Part shown: positions 9,237 through 16,783 of the stretch, in pieces
Position numbering within the stretch: position 1 is the stretch's first letter
Layout: each line of letters begins with the position of its first letter
Assembly (NCBI GenBank): GCA_948443805.1
Contig: CAOJUB010000003.1
Span: 1 to 64,000, forward strand
Length of the DNA stretch: 64,000 bases
Direction of reading: 5' to 3'
Source: an uncultured Clostridia bacterium
GTDB lineage: Bacteria > Bacillota > Clostridia > Oscillospirales > UBA644
Made by a program: the position numbers and the translations under genes
The notes under the pieces: model-generated
The model's database searches: none
What the model was told of the DNA's origin: nothing
The model's input: only the letters and a program-made list of their open reading frames with translations

Positions 9237-9803
9237 ATGGGTTTCTGGGAAATCCTGGTTATCGGGATCGGTTTATCGATGGACGCGTTTGCCGTTGCCG
9301 TCTGTAAAGGTCTTTCCTTTGACGGGATTAATAGGAAGAAAATGGCAACGGTAGGTCTGTATTTCGGCGGGTTTCAGGCGTTGATGCCCTGCATCGGCTA
9401 TTTTTTGGGATATTCGTTCCGGGATAAGATCAGCGCCATCGATCATTGGATCGCGTTTGTTCTTTTGACGCTGATCGGGCTGAATATGGCGCGGGAAGCG
9501 GTTTCAAAAGAAGAGGAAAAGGTTGATTCTTCTTTGGATGTACGAAATATGCTTCTTCTTTCGGTAGCCACGTCTATCGATGCGCTTGCCATCGGCGTGA
9601 CGTTTGCTTTTTTGCAGGTTAATCTTTGGATTGCCGTTTCGGTGATCGGCCTGACAACCTTTTTGCTGTCCTGCGTTGGCGTCAAGGTCGGTTCGGTGTT
9701 CGGGGAAAAATTTAAATCCAAAGCAGAACTTGCCGGCGGGGTTATTCTGGTCTTTATGGGGCTGAAGATTCTGCTGGAACATCTGGGTGTTATTTCTTTC
9801 TGA
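9237..9803 (+). CDS. mntP: Manganese efflux pump MntP
   Basis: A 188-residue membrane protein, exactly the length of E. coli MntP, that exports Mn2+ to prevent toxicity. It has six predicted transmembrane segments in two related halves; each half carries the acidic motif, IGLSMDAFAVAV in helix 1 and VATSIDALAIGV in helix 4, whose aspartates are thought to bind the metal. The start at 9237 follows AGGGA by about ten bases; the reading frame stays open upstream to 9180 but without a ribosome site. I looked for the yybP-ykoY manganese riboswitch that often precedes such genes and did not find it in the short upstream gap. A terminator follows at 9815. Confidence 0.92.
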   Translation: MGFWEILVIGIGLSMDAFAVAVCKGLSFDGINRKKMATVGLYFGGFQALMPCIGYFLGYSFRDKISAIDHWIAFVLLTLIGLNMAREAVSKEEEKVDSSLDVRNMLLLSVATSIDALAIGVTFAFLQVNLWIAVSVIGLTTFLLSCVGVKVGSVFGEKFKSKAELAGGVILVFMGLKILLEHLGVISF

Positions 9804-9814
9804 AAAAACAGATA

Positions 9815-9843
9815 AAAAACCGGAGAAACTCTCCGGTTTTTTT
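9815..9843 (+). terminator. Rho-independent terminator after mntP
   Basis: AACCGGAGA (9818-9826) pairs with TCTCCGGTT (9830-9838) over a three-base loop, with A-run before and T-run after. Confidence 0.85.
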
Positions 9844-9852
9844 GATCTTCTC

Positions 9853-9881
9853 TTGACAAAATTGCTGTTTTTTGTTATACT
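9853..9881 (+). promoter_or_regulatory. SigA-type promoter for the BspA-like dockerin protein
   Basis: Perfect TTGACA at 9853-9858 and TATACT at 9876-9881 with a 17-bp spacer, about 70 bp before the start codon at 9950. Confidence 0.8.
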
Positions 9882-9949
9882 GCTTTTAATTAAAGAAAGA
9901 TTCCCTGGCTGTGGGAAAAGAGAATTTGCTAAAGAGAGGAGCGTTTTTT

Positions 9950-11317
9950 ATGCGCAATCGGTTCGGTTGTTTTTTGCGTGTTTTGTCCCGGTGGAAAACG
10001 GCGGTTTTCTGCCTTATTCTGTGCACGGTATTGGTGTTCGGTATGTTTCCCTGCGCGCCGTTTTCGGCGGAGGAATTATTTTATGATATTTCCGATCTTT
10101 CGGTTTATCCTGTTTCAGGCGGTTCTCTTTATTTTTATCCGGCGGAGGGAACGGTTGTCGGGTGTGATCCCTCTGTTACTTTCGCTGAGATTCCGTCGGC
10201 AATTGACGGCGTGGCGGTTAAAAAAATCGGAGAATATTCTTTTGCCGGCTTACCGGAACTTACCGGCGTTGCATTGCCGGATACCGTAACGGAAATCGGG
10301 GATTTTGCGTTTAGCGAGTGCGTTTCTCTTACGGATATCACGCTGCCGGAAAGCGTAAAAATCATTGGCGTCGGGGCGTTTCTTTCCTGTTTGTCTCTGC
10401 CGCGTATCGAAATCCCTTCCGGCGCTTTCCTGCGGGATTCGCTTGGTTCGGAGACGATTCCCGAACCGCTTTCCTTTGCCGATTTTTTGTTCTACGGCTG
10501 TTTCAGCCTGTCTGAAATTGAGGTTCGTAGCGGAAATTTGCTCTACTCTTCGATCAACGGGGTTTTAATGAACCGGGAACAAACAAAAATTTTAAAATAT
10601 CCGGGCGGAAAGACCGGTTCTTCCTATCAGATTCCCGATTGCGTAACGGATATTTCGGTATTGGCATTCAGCGACAGCACGGCGTTGACTGCGCTTGTTG
10701 TCGGCGACGGAAATCCTGTTTATGCCTCGGAAAATGGTTTTTTGCTCAGTAAGGATAAAAAAATACTGTTCCGTTCGGTTTTGGGTGGGTATTCTTCCGC
10801 GCTTCCGGAAGGAATCACGGAAATCGGCGATTTTGCGTTTTTCGGCGGCTTTTGCCCGGCTTCTGTGGTGATTCCCGATACGGTAACAAAAATCGGCGCT
10901 TATGCGTTTGCTGCCGGATTGTATCCTGCTTTTACCCTGCCTTCGGGACTTTGCGAAATTGGCGACTGTGCTTTTCAGGGGCTGGTTCCCGCTGAAATTC
11001 TTTTTCAGGGCGAGAAGGCCGGATGGGAACAAATCCGTTTCGGAGAAAGTGTTTTTGCTTTCGGAACGAAAGTTATCGGGGCTTCCGGCGAGACGGTCTA
11101 TGTGCTTAATTTTCTCGGCGATGTCAACGGGGACGGAGGGGTCGATGTCCGTGATTCGGTTCTTGTTGCCCGTTATCTGGCAAAGTGGGAGATTGTTATT
11201 GATCTGCAGGCCGCCGATATTGATCACAGCGGCGATGTGAATTCCCGGGACCGGATTCTGTTGGTCCGCCACCTGGCGTCTTGGGATATCCCGTATTTTC
11301 ACCCGTTTTTCTCTTGA
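9950..11317 (+). CDS. Secreted BspA-type leucine-rich repeat protein with C-terminal dockerin
   Basis: A 455-residue exported protein. A long signal segment (hydrophobic core VFCLILCTVLVFGMF) is followed by repeats of the BspA/LRR_5 type, seen as LPDTVTEIGDFAFSECVSLT, LPESVKIIGVGAFLSCLSL and IPDTVTKIGAYAFA. Such repeats usually bind proteins or surfaces. The last 65 residues are a dockerin with two Ca-loops (GDVNGDGGVDVRDS, then DIDHSGDVNSRD), each followed by a helix close to RYLAKW. The start at 9950 follows AGAGAGGA; an upstream in-frame ATG at 9911 gives no better signal. A single-gene unit between its own promoter and the terminator at 11341. Domain calls are firm; the ligand is unknown. 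Confidence 0.85.
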   Translation: MRNRFGCFLRVLSRWKTAVFCLILCTVLVFGMFPCAPFSAEELFYDISDLSVYPVSGGSLYFYPAEGTVVGCDPSVTFAEIPSAIDGVAVKKIGEYSFAGLPELTGVALPDTVTEIGDFAFSECVSLTDITLPESVKIIGVGAFLSCLSLPRIEIPSGAFLRDSLGSETIPEPLSFADFLFYGCFSLSEIEVRSGNLLYSSINGVLMNREQTKILKYPGGKTGSSYQIPDCVTDISVLAFSDSTALTALVVGDGNPVYASENGFLLSKDKKILFRSVLGGYSSALPEGITEIGDFAFFGGFCPASVVIPDTVTKIGAYAFAAGLYPAFTLPSGLCEIGDCAFQGLVPAEILFQGEKAGWEQIRFGESVFAFGTKVIGASGETVYVLNFLGDVNGDGGVDVRDSVLVARYLAKWEIVIDLQAADIDHSGDVNSRDRILLVRHLASWDIPYFHPFFS

Positions 11318-11338
11318 TTAACGAAATGATTTTTTAAC

Positions 11339-11370
11339 AAAAGAGACCGCTGTTTTCAGCGGTCTCTTTT
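11339..11370. terminator. Bidirectional terminator between convergent genes
   Basis: A perfect stem, AAGAGACCGCTG (11341-11352) with CAGCGGTCTCTT (11357-11368) over a TTTT loop, with A-run and T-run on its two sides. It can end both the plus-strand LRR gene and the minus-strand redox operon. Confidence 0.88.
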
Positions 11371-11380
11371 GTTATTTTTT

Positions 11381-11920
11381 TCAGTGGTTTTGCGCTGCGT
11401 TGATTTTTTCTTTCCAGACGTCTTTTGTTCTTGCGCCGAGAACCATTTCCGCAATGGTTCCGTCTGGGCTGATAATAACGGTCAGCGGAATGGCGTCGGT
11501 CGGATATCGTTGGCTGATCGTTCCGTCTGTGTCAGCAATGATGTCAAACGTAAATCCTTTTTTTTCGATAAAATCTTTGATTTTGTTTTCGCTTTCTCCG
11601 GTATTGACGCCGATAAAACGGACGCTTTCCCCGTATTCGCCGGCAAGTTCTTCAAAATAGGGCATTTCCATCACGCAGTATCCGCACCAGGTTGCCCAGA
11701 AATTGAGCACAACGGTTTTCCCGGTTTGTTCGGAAAGCGTAAAGGCTTCTCCGGATAACAATGTTGTTTCAAAATCCGGCGCTTTATATCCGGCTTCGGC
11801 TTTTTCTTCGGCTGCCGGAAGCGAAGGCGCAGGCTCTTTTTTTCCGGCGCAGGCGGTCAGCATGGCGGCAAAGAGAGAAAAGATGAAAAAGAATACAAGA
11901 ATACGGGAGGCTTTTTTCAT
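11381..11920 (-). CDS. TlpA-like thiol-disulfide oxidoreductase lipoprotein
   Basis: A 179-residue membrane-anchored thioredoxin-fold protein acting outside the membrane. The lipobox LTAC makes Cys24 the lipidation site, followed by an Ala/Glu-rich linker. The redox centre is C79-G-Y-C82 in FWATWCGYCVMEMPYFEEL, and the cis-proline segment is DAIPLTVII. It resembles TlpA/ResA proteins that reduce disulfides for cytochrome c maturation or repair oxidised wall proteins. It is the last gene of a three-gene operon, overlapping the upstream NapH-like gene by four bases (ATGA), so electrons could pass from that membrane protein to this one; that link is inference. Confidence 0.88.
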   Translation of the reverse strand: MKKASRILVFFFIFSLFAAMLTACAGKKEPAPSLPAAEEKAEAGYKAPDFETTLLSGEAFTLSEQTGKTVVLNFWATWCGYCVMEMPYFEELAGEYGESVRFIGVNTGESENKIKDFIEKKGFTFDIIADTDGTISQRYPTDAIPLTVIISPDGTIAEMVLGARTKDVWKEKINAAQNH

Positions 11921-12810
11921 GATCGGTCGTCCTTTCTTTTTTTGTTTACAGGGTCGTTTTTTTTCATTATTTTTGGAAAAAAGGAAGGGTCAACGGCGTT
12001 TTCCGGACATACGGCGGCGCATTCGCCGCAGCGGATACATTCGCTTCCGTTAATTTTGCTTACATCCATTTTACAGAAACGGACGCATTTTCCACAGCCG
12101 GTGCAGGCTTTGGGATCGACCCGTACGCCGAGGATTGCCACCGGATTGAAAAGCGCATAGATCGCGCCGAGCGGACAGAGAAAGCGGCAGAAAGCGCGGA
12201 AGATAAAAACGCAGCCAAGCAGGATCAGCAGGGCGATGCAAACCTTCCAGCTGAACAAAAAACCGATTGTTTCTCTCAGCAGGGGGTTGGCAATGACCAG
12301 CGGAATGCCGCCTTCGACCGTTCCGGCCGGACAGAGAAATTTACAGAAGCCGGGAACGGCTGTTCCGGTGACAAAAAGCGTGGCGACCGGCCACCCGATC
12401 ACCAGAACGGCAAGAATCAGATATTTAAGAAACGAGAGTTTTTTTGTGATTTTATTTTTTTTGAGTTTCGGCGTCGGAATGCGGTACAGCAATTCCTGCA
12501 AAAAACCGAAGGGACAAAGAAATCCGCAGACCGCACGACCAAGAAGCACACCGGTCAGCAGGAGAAAACCAACGGCATAAAGCGGCAGTTTATAGCGCAG
12601 TTCTCCGAATGCATTCTGCAACACCCCGAGCGGGCAGGCGCCGACAGCGCCCGGGCAGGAATAGCAGTTCAGCCCCGGAACGCAAATCCCTTTGCTTTTT
12701 CCTTTAAAGAGTCCGCCGGTCAGAAATCCGCCGAGGTTGGCGTTATAGATCAGGGCGGAAAGCAGTTGGATGAGCCGCCGTTTTTTTGTTTTGAAATCCG
12801 GTTTTTTCAT
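11917..12810 (-). CDS. NapH/CcoG-like membrane ferredoxin (4Fe-4S binding protein)
   Basis: A 297-residue integral membrane iron-sulfur protein. Three CxxxCP motifs sit at membrane edges (CGFLCPFG, CKFLCPAG, CRFLCPLG), as in NapH and the polyferredoxin family, and a C-terminal domain near residues 235-270 carries two 4Fe-4S motifs (CTGCGKCVRFC and CIRCGECAAVCP). An extra Cys cluster near the start (CYSCPGAVGACP) is also typical. There are four to five hydrophobic helices. It overlaps the TlpA-like gene downstream and the acetyltransferase upstream by four bases each, so the three are translationally coupled. A role passing electrons across the membrane to the lipoprotein thioredoxin is plausible but inferred. 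Confidence 0.88.
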   Translation of the reverse strand: MKKPDFKTKKRRLIQLLSALIYNANLGGFLTGGLFKGKSKGICVPGLNCYSCPGAVGACPLGVLQNAFGELRYKLPLYAVGFLLLTGVLLGRAVCGFLCPFGFLQELLYRIPTPKLKKNKITKKLSFLKYLILAVLVIGWPVATLFVTGTAVPGFCKFLCPAGTVEGGIPLVIANPLLRETIGFLFSWKVCIALLILLGCVFIFRAFCRFLCPLGAIYALFNPVAILGVRVDPKACTGCGKCVRFCKMDVSKINGSECIRCGECAAVCPENAVDPSFFPKIMKKNDPVNKKRKDDRS

Positions 12811-13367
12811 CGGCAGAAAAACCCTTTCTTTTTTTGTTCGGCGTAATCGTCCGCTGTCATGAGGTATACTTCCTCATCGAGCGTTTCGCCGTCGAACCGC
12901 TTCCAGCTTTTTTCTATGCGTTTTTGATACCGGAAGCCCGATTTTTCAATGACTTTCTGAGACTGCCTGTTGAACGGAAAGTGCGATACGGCAAGGCTGT
13001 TGATCCGCATGGTTTCAAAGGCATAGCCGATTACGGCGCGCACCGCTTCGGGCATCAGCCCCTGCCCCCATTTTTCTTCGGCAAGTACATATCCGAGTTC
13101 ACGGTCGTAGACAATGTCCCCTTTAGGGGAAGAATCATGCAGGCCGATCGATCCGATGACCCGGCCGCTTTCCTTTTCCTGCAGCGCCCAGACATTGCCG
13201 TCCCGGATGAACATACGAATGATATCCCGGCTTTCTTCTATGTTTCCGTGCGGTTTCCAGCCTGCCATCGGACCGACTTTGTCCGAGGAAGCATAGCGGT
13301 AAAGATCTTCGGCGTCGCTTTCCGTCCAGCTCCGGAGTATCAGCCGTTTGGTCTGAATTTGTTCCAT
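12807..13367 (-). CDS. GNAT family N-acetyltransferase (RimJ/RimL type)
   Basis: A 186-residue acetyltransferase of the Acetyltransf_3 subgroup, which moves the acetyl group of acetyl-CoA onto a protein or small-molecule amine. It begins TKRLILRSWTESDAEDLY, the usual first strand of this group, and has the RELGYVLAEEKWGQGLMPEA segment whose last residues form the acetyl-CoA pyrophosphate loop, then NRQSQKVIEKSGF. The substrate cannot be told from sequence. It is the first gene of the operon with the NapH-like and TlpA-like proteins (four-base overlap) and follows a GGGGG ribosome site. Why an acetyltransferase leads a redox operon is unclear. Confidence 0.88.
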   Translation of the reverse strand: MEQIQTKRLILRSWTESDAEDLYRYASSDKVGPMAGWKPHGNIEESRDIIRMFIRDGNVWALQEKESGRVIGSIGLHDSSPKGDIVYDRELGYVLAEEKWGQGLMPEAVRAVIGYAFETMRINSLAVSHFPFNRQSQKVIEKSGFRYQKRIEKSWKRFDGETLDEEVYLMTADDYAEQKKKGFFCR

Positions 13368-13523
13368 TTTTCCCCCTTTCCGGAATATAACCGGTTATCA
13401 TAATTTTTGTTTATTCATGTTTTGAATCAAGAACAGAAACAATAGATTTTCTGTCATAAATTATTTCTCTTGAAGGAGTACTGTCACCGGCAGCGCAGCG
13501 CAGAGAACCTCTTGTTGTTCTTT

Positions 13524-13552
13524 ATTATACAGCAAATACCGCAGAAAGTCAA
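13524..13552 (-). promoter_or_regulatory. SigA-type promoter of the GNAT-NapH-TlpA operon
   Basis: On the minus strand TTGACT (plus 13547-13552) and TATAAT (plus 13524-13529) are separated by 17 bp, about 155 bp before the acetyltransferase start. Confidence 0.75.
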
Positions 13553-13624
13553 CCCATTCCTGCTTTGATAATACGGGGAAAGCAACCCATGCCGGTGTTG
13601 ATTCAGCGGGCATGGAAATGTATG

Positions 13625-13668
13625 GAAAAAAGGAACCGGTTCGTTGAAAGAAACCGTTTCCTTTTTTT
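13625..13668 (-). terminator. Rho-independent terminator of the MerR-family gene
   Basis: On the minus strand AAAAAAAGGAAACGGTT pairs imperfectly with AACCGGTTCCTTTTTT, ending in a T-run. It lies just after the stop codon at 13678. Confidence 0.7.
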
Positions 13669-13677
13669 GCCTGAATG

Positions 13678-14991
13678 TTATCCCTGATTCAATTTCTGAT
13701 AAGCGGTCAGCGCTTCTTTGAGGTTCATTCCGTCTATTGTCATGCCGTCGATATCGCAGTTTTTTATTCTGCAATTTTTCAGACTGCAGTTTTGAAAGGA
13801 ACTGTTTTCCAGATCGCTGTAGCGGAAATCGGAATCATTCATGGCGTTATCGTAATAACAGCCGTTTTTTAGGTAGTTGTCATACAATACGATATTTCCG
13901 ACAAAACTATCGGTAATCCGCCAGTTCCCCATATAATTGTCGTACCAGTCGGCATTGGCCATGGAACAGCGGAGCCAGGAAAGGTTTGTTAGATCATCGG
14001 TTTCGTCCAGTCCGCGAGCAAACCGGTATTTCCTGTCGTTGTAAATCTGTTCAAATGGTTTTGAGAGAACTTGATACTGATCGCGCCGGTTTGCGCCGGT
14101 AAGATATTGAAATCCGTTGTCTTCCCGGAAGAGCGTTTTTTTCATTTCGCAGTCAGGATAACAATATTCGTTCGTTTCCTCGCTTTCAAACATGAGCCAG
14201 CACAAAATCTCCGGGTGGTTCTGTTTTAACAGTTCGAAAATATAGACGGTATCCTCCGGCTCCTGATAGGCAAGGTTCCGGATTGTCATGGAATCCCTGC
14301 CGGTATAGGCCAGGTTGACAGCGCCGATACAAACTTCTTGCTGTATCAGTTTATACCACCAGCGGCATTCCGGCATCTGCAAATCCTGCGAAAAATGATA
14401 ATAAGCCAAAAGTTCTTCGACTTGCTTGGTATTGGCATAACAGCGTCTGACAACTTCGGATACTTCCGGAATATCTTTTTCTGTCATGATTTCCAAAGCC
14501 AGACCGGTGTCTGCAATATCGACCGACGGTTTGGACGGTGTTTCTATTGCAATTTCCCGTTTCGGGTCGGGAAAAACCGTTTTTAATGCTGTTTTTACTT
14601 CTTGGGCCTGAGCGGAATGTTCCGTATCGAGATACTGATATACGCTTTCTATATTTTGTCGCTCTTTGAGCATATTTAGTATATGGCTCAAAATTATTCC
14701 CATGGTATGCAGCGAATCGGTGTCTTTTTTTGTTCGATTCTGTTGTTCTGTCAAGGCTGCGATCCCTTTTGACAATTCATGGGAAGAAAAAATCATCTGG
14801 ATGGCCGGAAGGGACAGCCTGATTTTACGCAGAAAAATAATTTGCTTTATTTTTTCTATGTTTTCCTCATCGTAAAGCCGGGAATCGTTTTCATCGCATG
14901 AGCTTTGCAGAAGGCCGGCGTTTTCCCAGTAATGCAGAGACCGGGAAGAAATGCCAAAGTGGTTTATTGCTTCGTTCCTTTTCATACGCAT
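13678..14991 (-). CDS. MerR-family regulator with pentapeptide-repeat-like C-terminus
   Basis: A 437-residue regulator, about three times the usual MerR length. Residues 1-75 are a MerR winged helix (EAINHFGISSRSLHYWENAG, then LYDEENIEKIKQIIFL), followed by a coiled segment (LTEQQNRTKKDTDSLHTM). Residues 160-300 form an unrecognised region beginning near LEIMTEKDIPEVSEVVRRCY, which resembles the first strand and helix of a GNAT fold. The last 110 residues are built of short five-residue-like units (NDSDFRYSDLENSSFQNCSL, then KNCRIKNCDIDG) like a pentapeptide-repeat helix. The start follows AGGAAGTG. The promoter at 15020-15050 has the long spacer and central inverted repeat typical of MerR self-regulation. 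Ligand and other targets are unknown. Confidence 0.8.
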   Translation of the reverse strand: MRMKRNEAINHFGISSRSLHYWENAGLLQSSCDENDSRLYDEENIEKIKQIIFLRKIRLSLPAIQMIFSSHELSKGIAALTEQQNRTKKDTDSLHTMGIILSHILNMLKERQNIESVYQYLDTEHSAQAQEVKTALKTVFPDPKREIAIETPSKPSVDIADTGLALEIMTEKDIPEVSEVVRRCYANTKQVEELLAYYHFSQDLQMPECRWWYKLIQQEVCIGAVNLAYTGRDSMTIRNLAYQEPEDTVYIFELLKQNHPEILCWLMFESEETNEYCYPDCEMKKTLFREDNGFQYLTGANRRDQYQVLSKPFEQIYNDRKYRFARGLDETDDLTNLSWLRCSMANADWYDNYMGNWRITDSFVGNIVLYDNYLKNGCYYDNAMNDSDFRYSDLENSSFQNCSLKNCRIKNCDIDGMTIDGMNLKEALTAYQKLNQG

Positions 14992-15019
14992 AGAATCACT
15001 TCCTATTTATAATAATCAT

Positions 15020-15050
15020 ATTATACAGCTTGACCTCGGGTCAAAGTCAA
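15020..15050 (-). promoter_or_regulatory. MerR-type promoter with 19-bp spacer and central inverted repeat
   Basis: On the minus strand TTGACT (plus 15045-15050) and a perfect TATAAT (plus 15020-15025) are 19 bp apart instead of 17. The inverted repeat TTGACC-CGA-GGTCAA (plus 15030-15044) fills the spacer. MerR proteins activate such over-long promoters by twisting the DNA. It drives the MerR gene itself. Confidence 0.85.
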
Positions 15051-15143
15051 GATATTTCAAAAAAAATTCAATTTTTAGTTTGAAGCCGTTCGGTTTATTT
15101 TTTTCGGAAATGAGAATTCTTTCCGACAATCGCCGCCGGGATA

Positions 15144-15172
15144 TTGACAGCAGTTCTTTTTGTTGTTATAAT
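15144..15172 (+). promoter_or_regulatory. Consensus SigA promoter of the prephenate dehydrogenase gene
   Basis: TTGACA (15144-15149) and TATAAT (15167-15172), both perfect, 17-bp spacer, 52 bp before the start codon at 15224. Confidence 0.88.
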
Positions 15173-15223
15173 GAACAACAGAATACTGCCCTGCGGCAGT
15201 GAAGAAAGGACTGGACCGATACC

Positions 15224-16057
15224 ATGAGAATTGTCATCGTCGGGCTTGGCGTCATCGGCGGATCATTCGCTATTTCCCTGAAGAAAGCGGGGTATCATGA
15301 CGTGTATGGAATCGATACCGATCCGGCAACGATAGAAAAAGCGAAGTCTGCCGGCATAATTGTTGACGGAAATGCTTCGGGCGAGGCGTTTCTGCGGCAG
15401 GCTGATTTGACAGTGATTTCTCTGTATCCCCGGTTAATTAAAGGCTTTTTGGAGAAAAACCGGGAGAATTTCAAGCCGGGATCCATCATTACCGATGCGA
15501 CCGGTATTAAAATGAACTTGCTTCGGGAAATCGAGGGAATTATTCCCGAAACGGTTGATTTTATTTTCGGCCATCCCATGGCCGGCCGGGAAAAAAAGGG
15601 CATTGACTATGCTTCGGCGGAAGTATTCCGAAATGCGAACTATATTATAACGCCGACTGAAAAAAACCGGCCGGAAAATATAGAAATCCTTAAAAAAATT
15701 ATTTCCGATATGGGATTCGGCCATATTTGCGCCGTTACTCCCGAGGAACATGACGAACTGATCGGGTTTACTTCACAGCTTCCGCACGCGATGGCGGTCG
15801 CGCTGATTAACAGTGATAAAGAAGGCCGCAACACCGGCTTGTTTATCGGCGACAGTTACCGCGATCTGACCCGGATTGCCAATATCAATGAAGACCTGTG
15901 GAGTGAACTGTTTCTTGGCAATAAGGAAAATCTTCTGATGGCGATCAATAATTTCGAAATAGAATTGGATCTGATCAAAAAAGCAGTTTTCGAGAACGAC
16001 CGGGAAACACTTTGCCGGTTTTTCCGGAAATCATCGTCCCGCCGGGAAAAGCTTTAA
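15224..16057 (+). CDS. tyrA: Prephenate dehydrogenase (TyrA-like)
   Basis: A 277-residue NAD(P)-dependent enzyme that oxidatively decarboxylates prephenate to 4-hydroxyphenylpyruvate for tyrosine synthesis. The Rossmann fingerprint is VGLGVIGGSFAISL at the N-terminus, with the acidic IDTD at the end of strand two suggesting NAD preference. GHPMAGREKKGIDYA carries the catalytic His and substrate loop, and TPEEHDELIGFTSQLPHAMA carries the second conserved His region. There is no ACT or chorismate-mutase domain, so it is a single-function short form. It stands alone behind a consensus promoter and before a terminator, away from other aromatic genes. Confidence 0.9.
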   Translation: MRIVIVGLGVIGGSFAISLKKAGYHDVYGIDTDPATIEKAKSAGIIVDGNASGEAFLRQADLTVISLYPRLIKGFLEKNRENFKPGSIITDATGIKMNLLREIEGIIPETVDFIFGHPMAGREKKGIDYASAEVFRNANYIITPTEKNRPENIEILKKIISDMGFGHICAVTPEEHDELIGFTSQLPHAMAVALINSDKEGRNTGLFIGDSYRDLTRIANINEDLWSELFLGNKENLLMAINNFEIELDLIKKAVFENDRETLCRFFRKSSSRREKL

Positions 16058-16136
16058 TGCTTACTTGGTTGAATTTGGTCGGTAAAAAATCTTTTTTTCC
16101 GGAGAAAATAGAGAACAGGCAGGAAAAAAAATGACA

Positions 16137-16174
16137 GGTTTCCGTTTGCGTTATGCAGCCGGAAACTTTTTTTC
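16137..16174 (+). terminator. Rho-independent terminator after tyrA
   Basis: GTTTCCG (16138-16144) pairs with CGGAAAC (16160-16166), followed by seven T residues. The CBS gene begins 30 bp later. Confidence 0.75.
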
Positions 16175-16203
16175 CGCAATTTTGTAAAAAAGGAAGGATT
16201 TTC

Positions 16204-16632
16204 ATGAAAGTAAAAGAAATTATGACCGATCAGGTTGTCAGTGTGGAACGTTATGACCCGGTCACGAAAGCTGCCGGTTTGATGAAACAATGCGATATCG
16301 GTTCGGTTCCGGTTCGGTCTGAGGGAAAATTCTGCGGGATTCTGACCGACAGGGATATTGTTCTCCGCTGTGTGGCTTCGGGAGATTCCGCGGAAAATAT
16401 GACGGTGGGGCAGATTATGACAAGCGGTGAACTGGCCTGTGTTTCTCCAGAGCATTCGGTAACGGAAGCGGCAAGGATTATGGCGAAGGAACAGGTACGG
16501 CGGCTGCCTGTTTGTAAAAACGGAGAGGTTGTCGGTATGATCAGCCTGAGCGATATCGCTTCGACAAAGCAGATGTTTTCCGAGACGGCGGCGGCTTTTT
16601 GCGATATTTGCGGCAAAAAGAAAAGAAAATAA
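16204..16632 (+). CDS. CBS-pair domain protein
   Basis: A 142-residue protein made of two CBS motifs: VKEIMTDQVVSVERYDPVTK with CGILTDRDIVLR, then VGQIMTSGELACVSPEHSVT with VVGMISLSDIAS. CBS pairs usually bind adenine nucleotides such as AMP or ATP and act as energy sensors. A short tail (FCDICGKKKRK) adds a CxxC that might bind a metal. No effector domain is attached, so it probably acts through a partner protein I cannot identify. The start at 16204 follows AAGGAAGG. It is followed by a strong stem-loop at 16652-16682. Confidence 0.88.
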   Translation: MKVKEIMTDQVVSVERYDPVTKAAGLMKQCDIGSVPVRSEGKFCGILTDRDIVLRCVASGDSAENMTVGQIMTSGELACVSPEHSVTEAARIMAKEQVRRLPVCKNGEVVGMISLSDIASTKQMFSETAAAFCDICGKKKRK

Positions 16633-16651
16633 AAGAAAAGACCGTTGGTTG

Positions 16652-16682
16652 TGCGGCCGTTGCTTTTTTAGCAACGGCCGCA
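16652..16682 (+). promoter_or_regulatory. Perfect 12-bp stem-loop with a T-rich loop
   Basis: TGCGGCCGTTGC (16652-16663) pairs perfectly with GCAACGGCCGCA (16671-16682); the loop is TTTTTTA. No T-run follows the stem, so it is not an ordinary terminator. It lies between the CBS gene and the NlpC/P60 gene and may stabilise or separate their transcripts. Confidence 0.6.
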
Positions 16683-16783
16683 TATGCTGTATGGGACGGT
16701 TTTGTCTCAAAAGTTCCCGGAGGGAGGATAAAAAAAGGGAAGGGAAGCCCGAAAAACGGTTTCTCCCTTCGGATAAAAAAGGA

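Larger units (their letters stand above)
13368..13677. other. Intergenic region and 5' leader of the GNAT-NapH-TlpA operon
   Basis: No protein gene is supported here. It contains the operon promoter (13524-13552), a leader of about 150 nt, a hairpin at 13587-13615 (CCATGCC with GGCATGG) and the MerR-gene terminator at 13625-13668. The leader contains a 19-codon minus-strand ORF starting MTENLLFLFLIQNMNK, rich in Leu and Phe, behind a weak AAGAGA site. It could be a leader peptide but is more likely chance. Confidence 0.4.
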
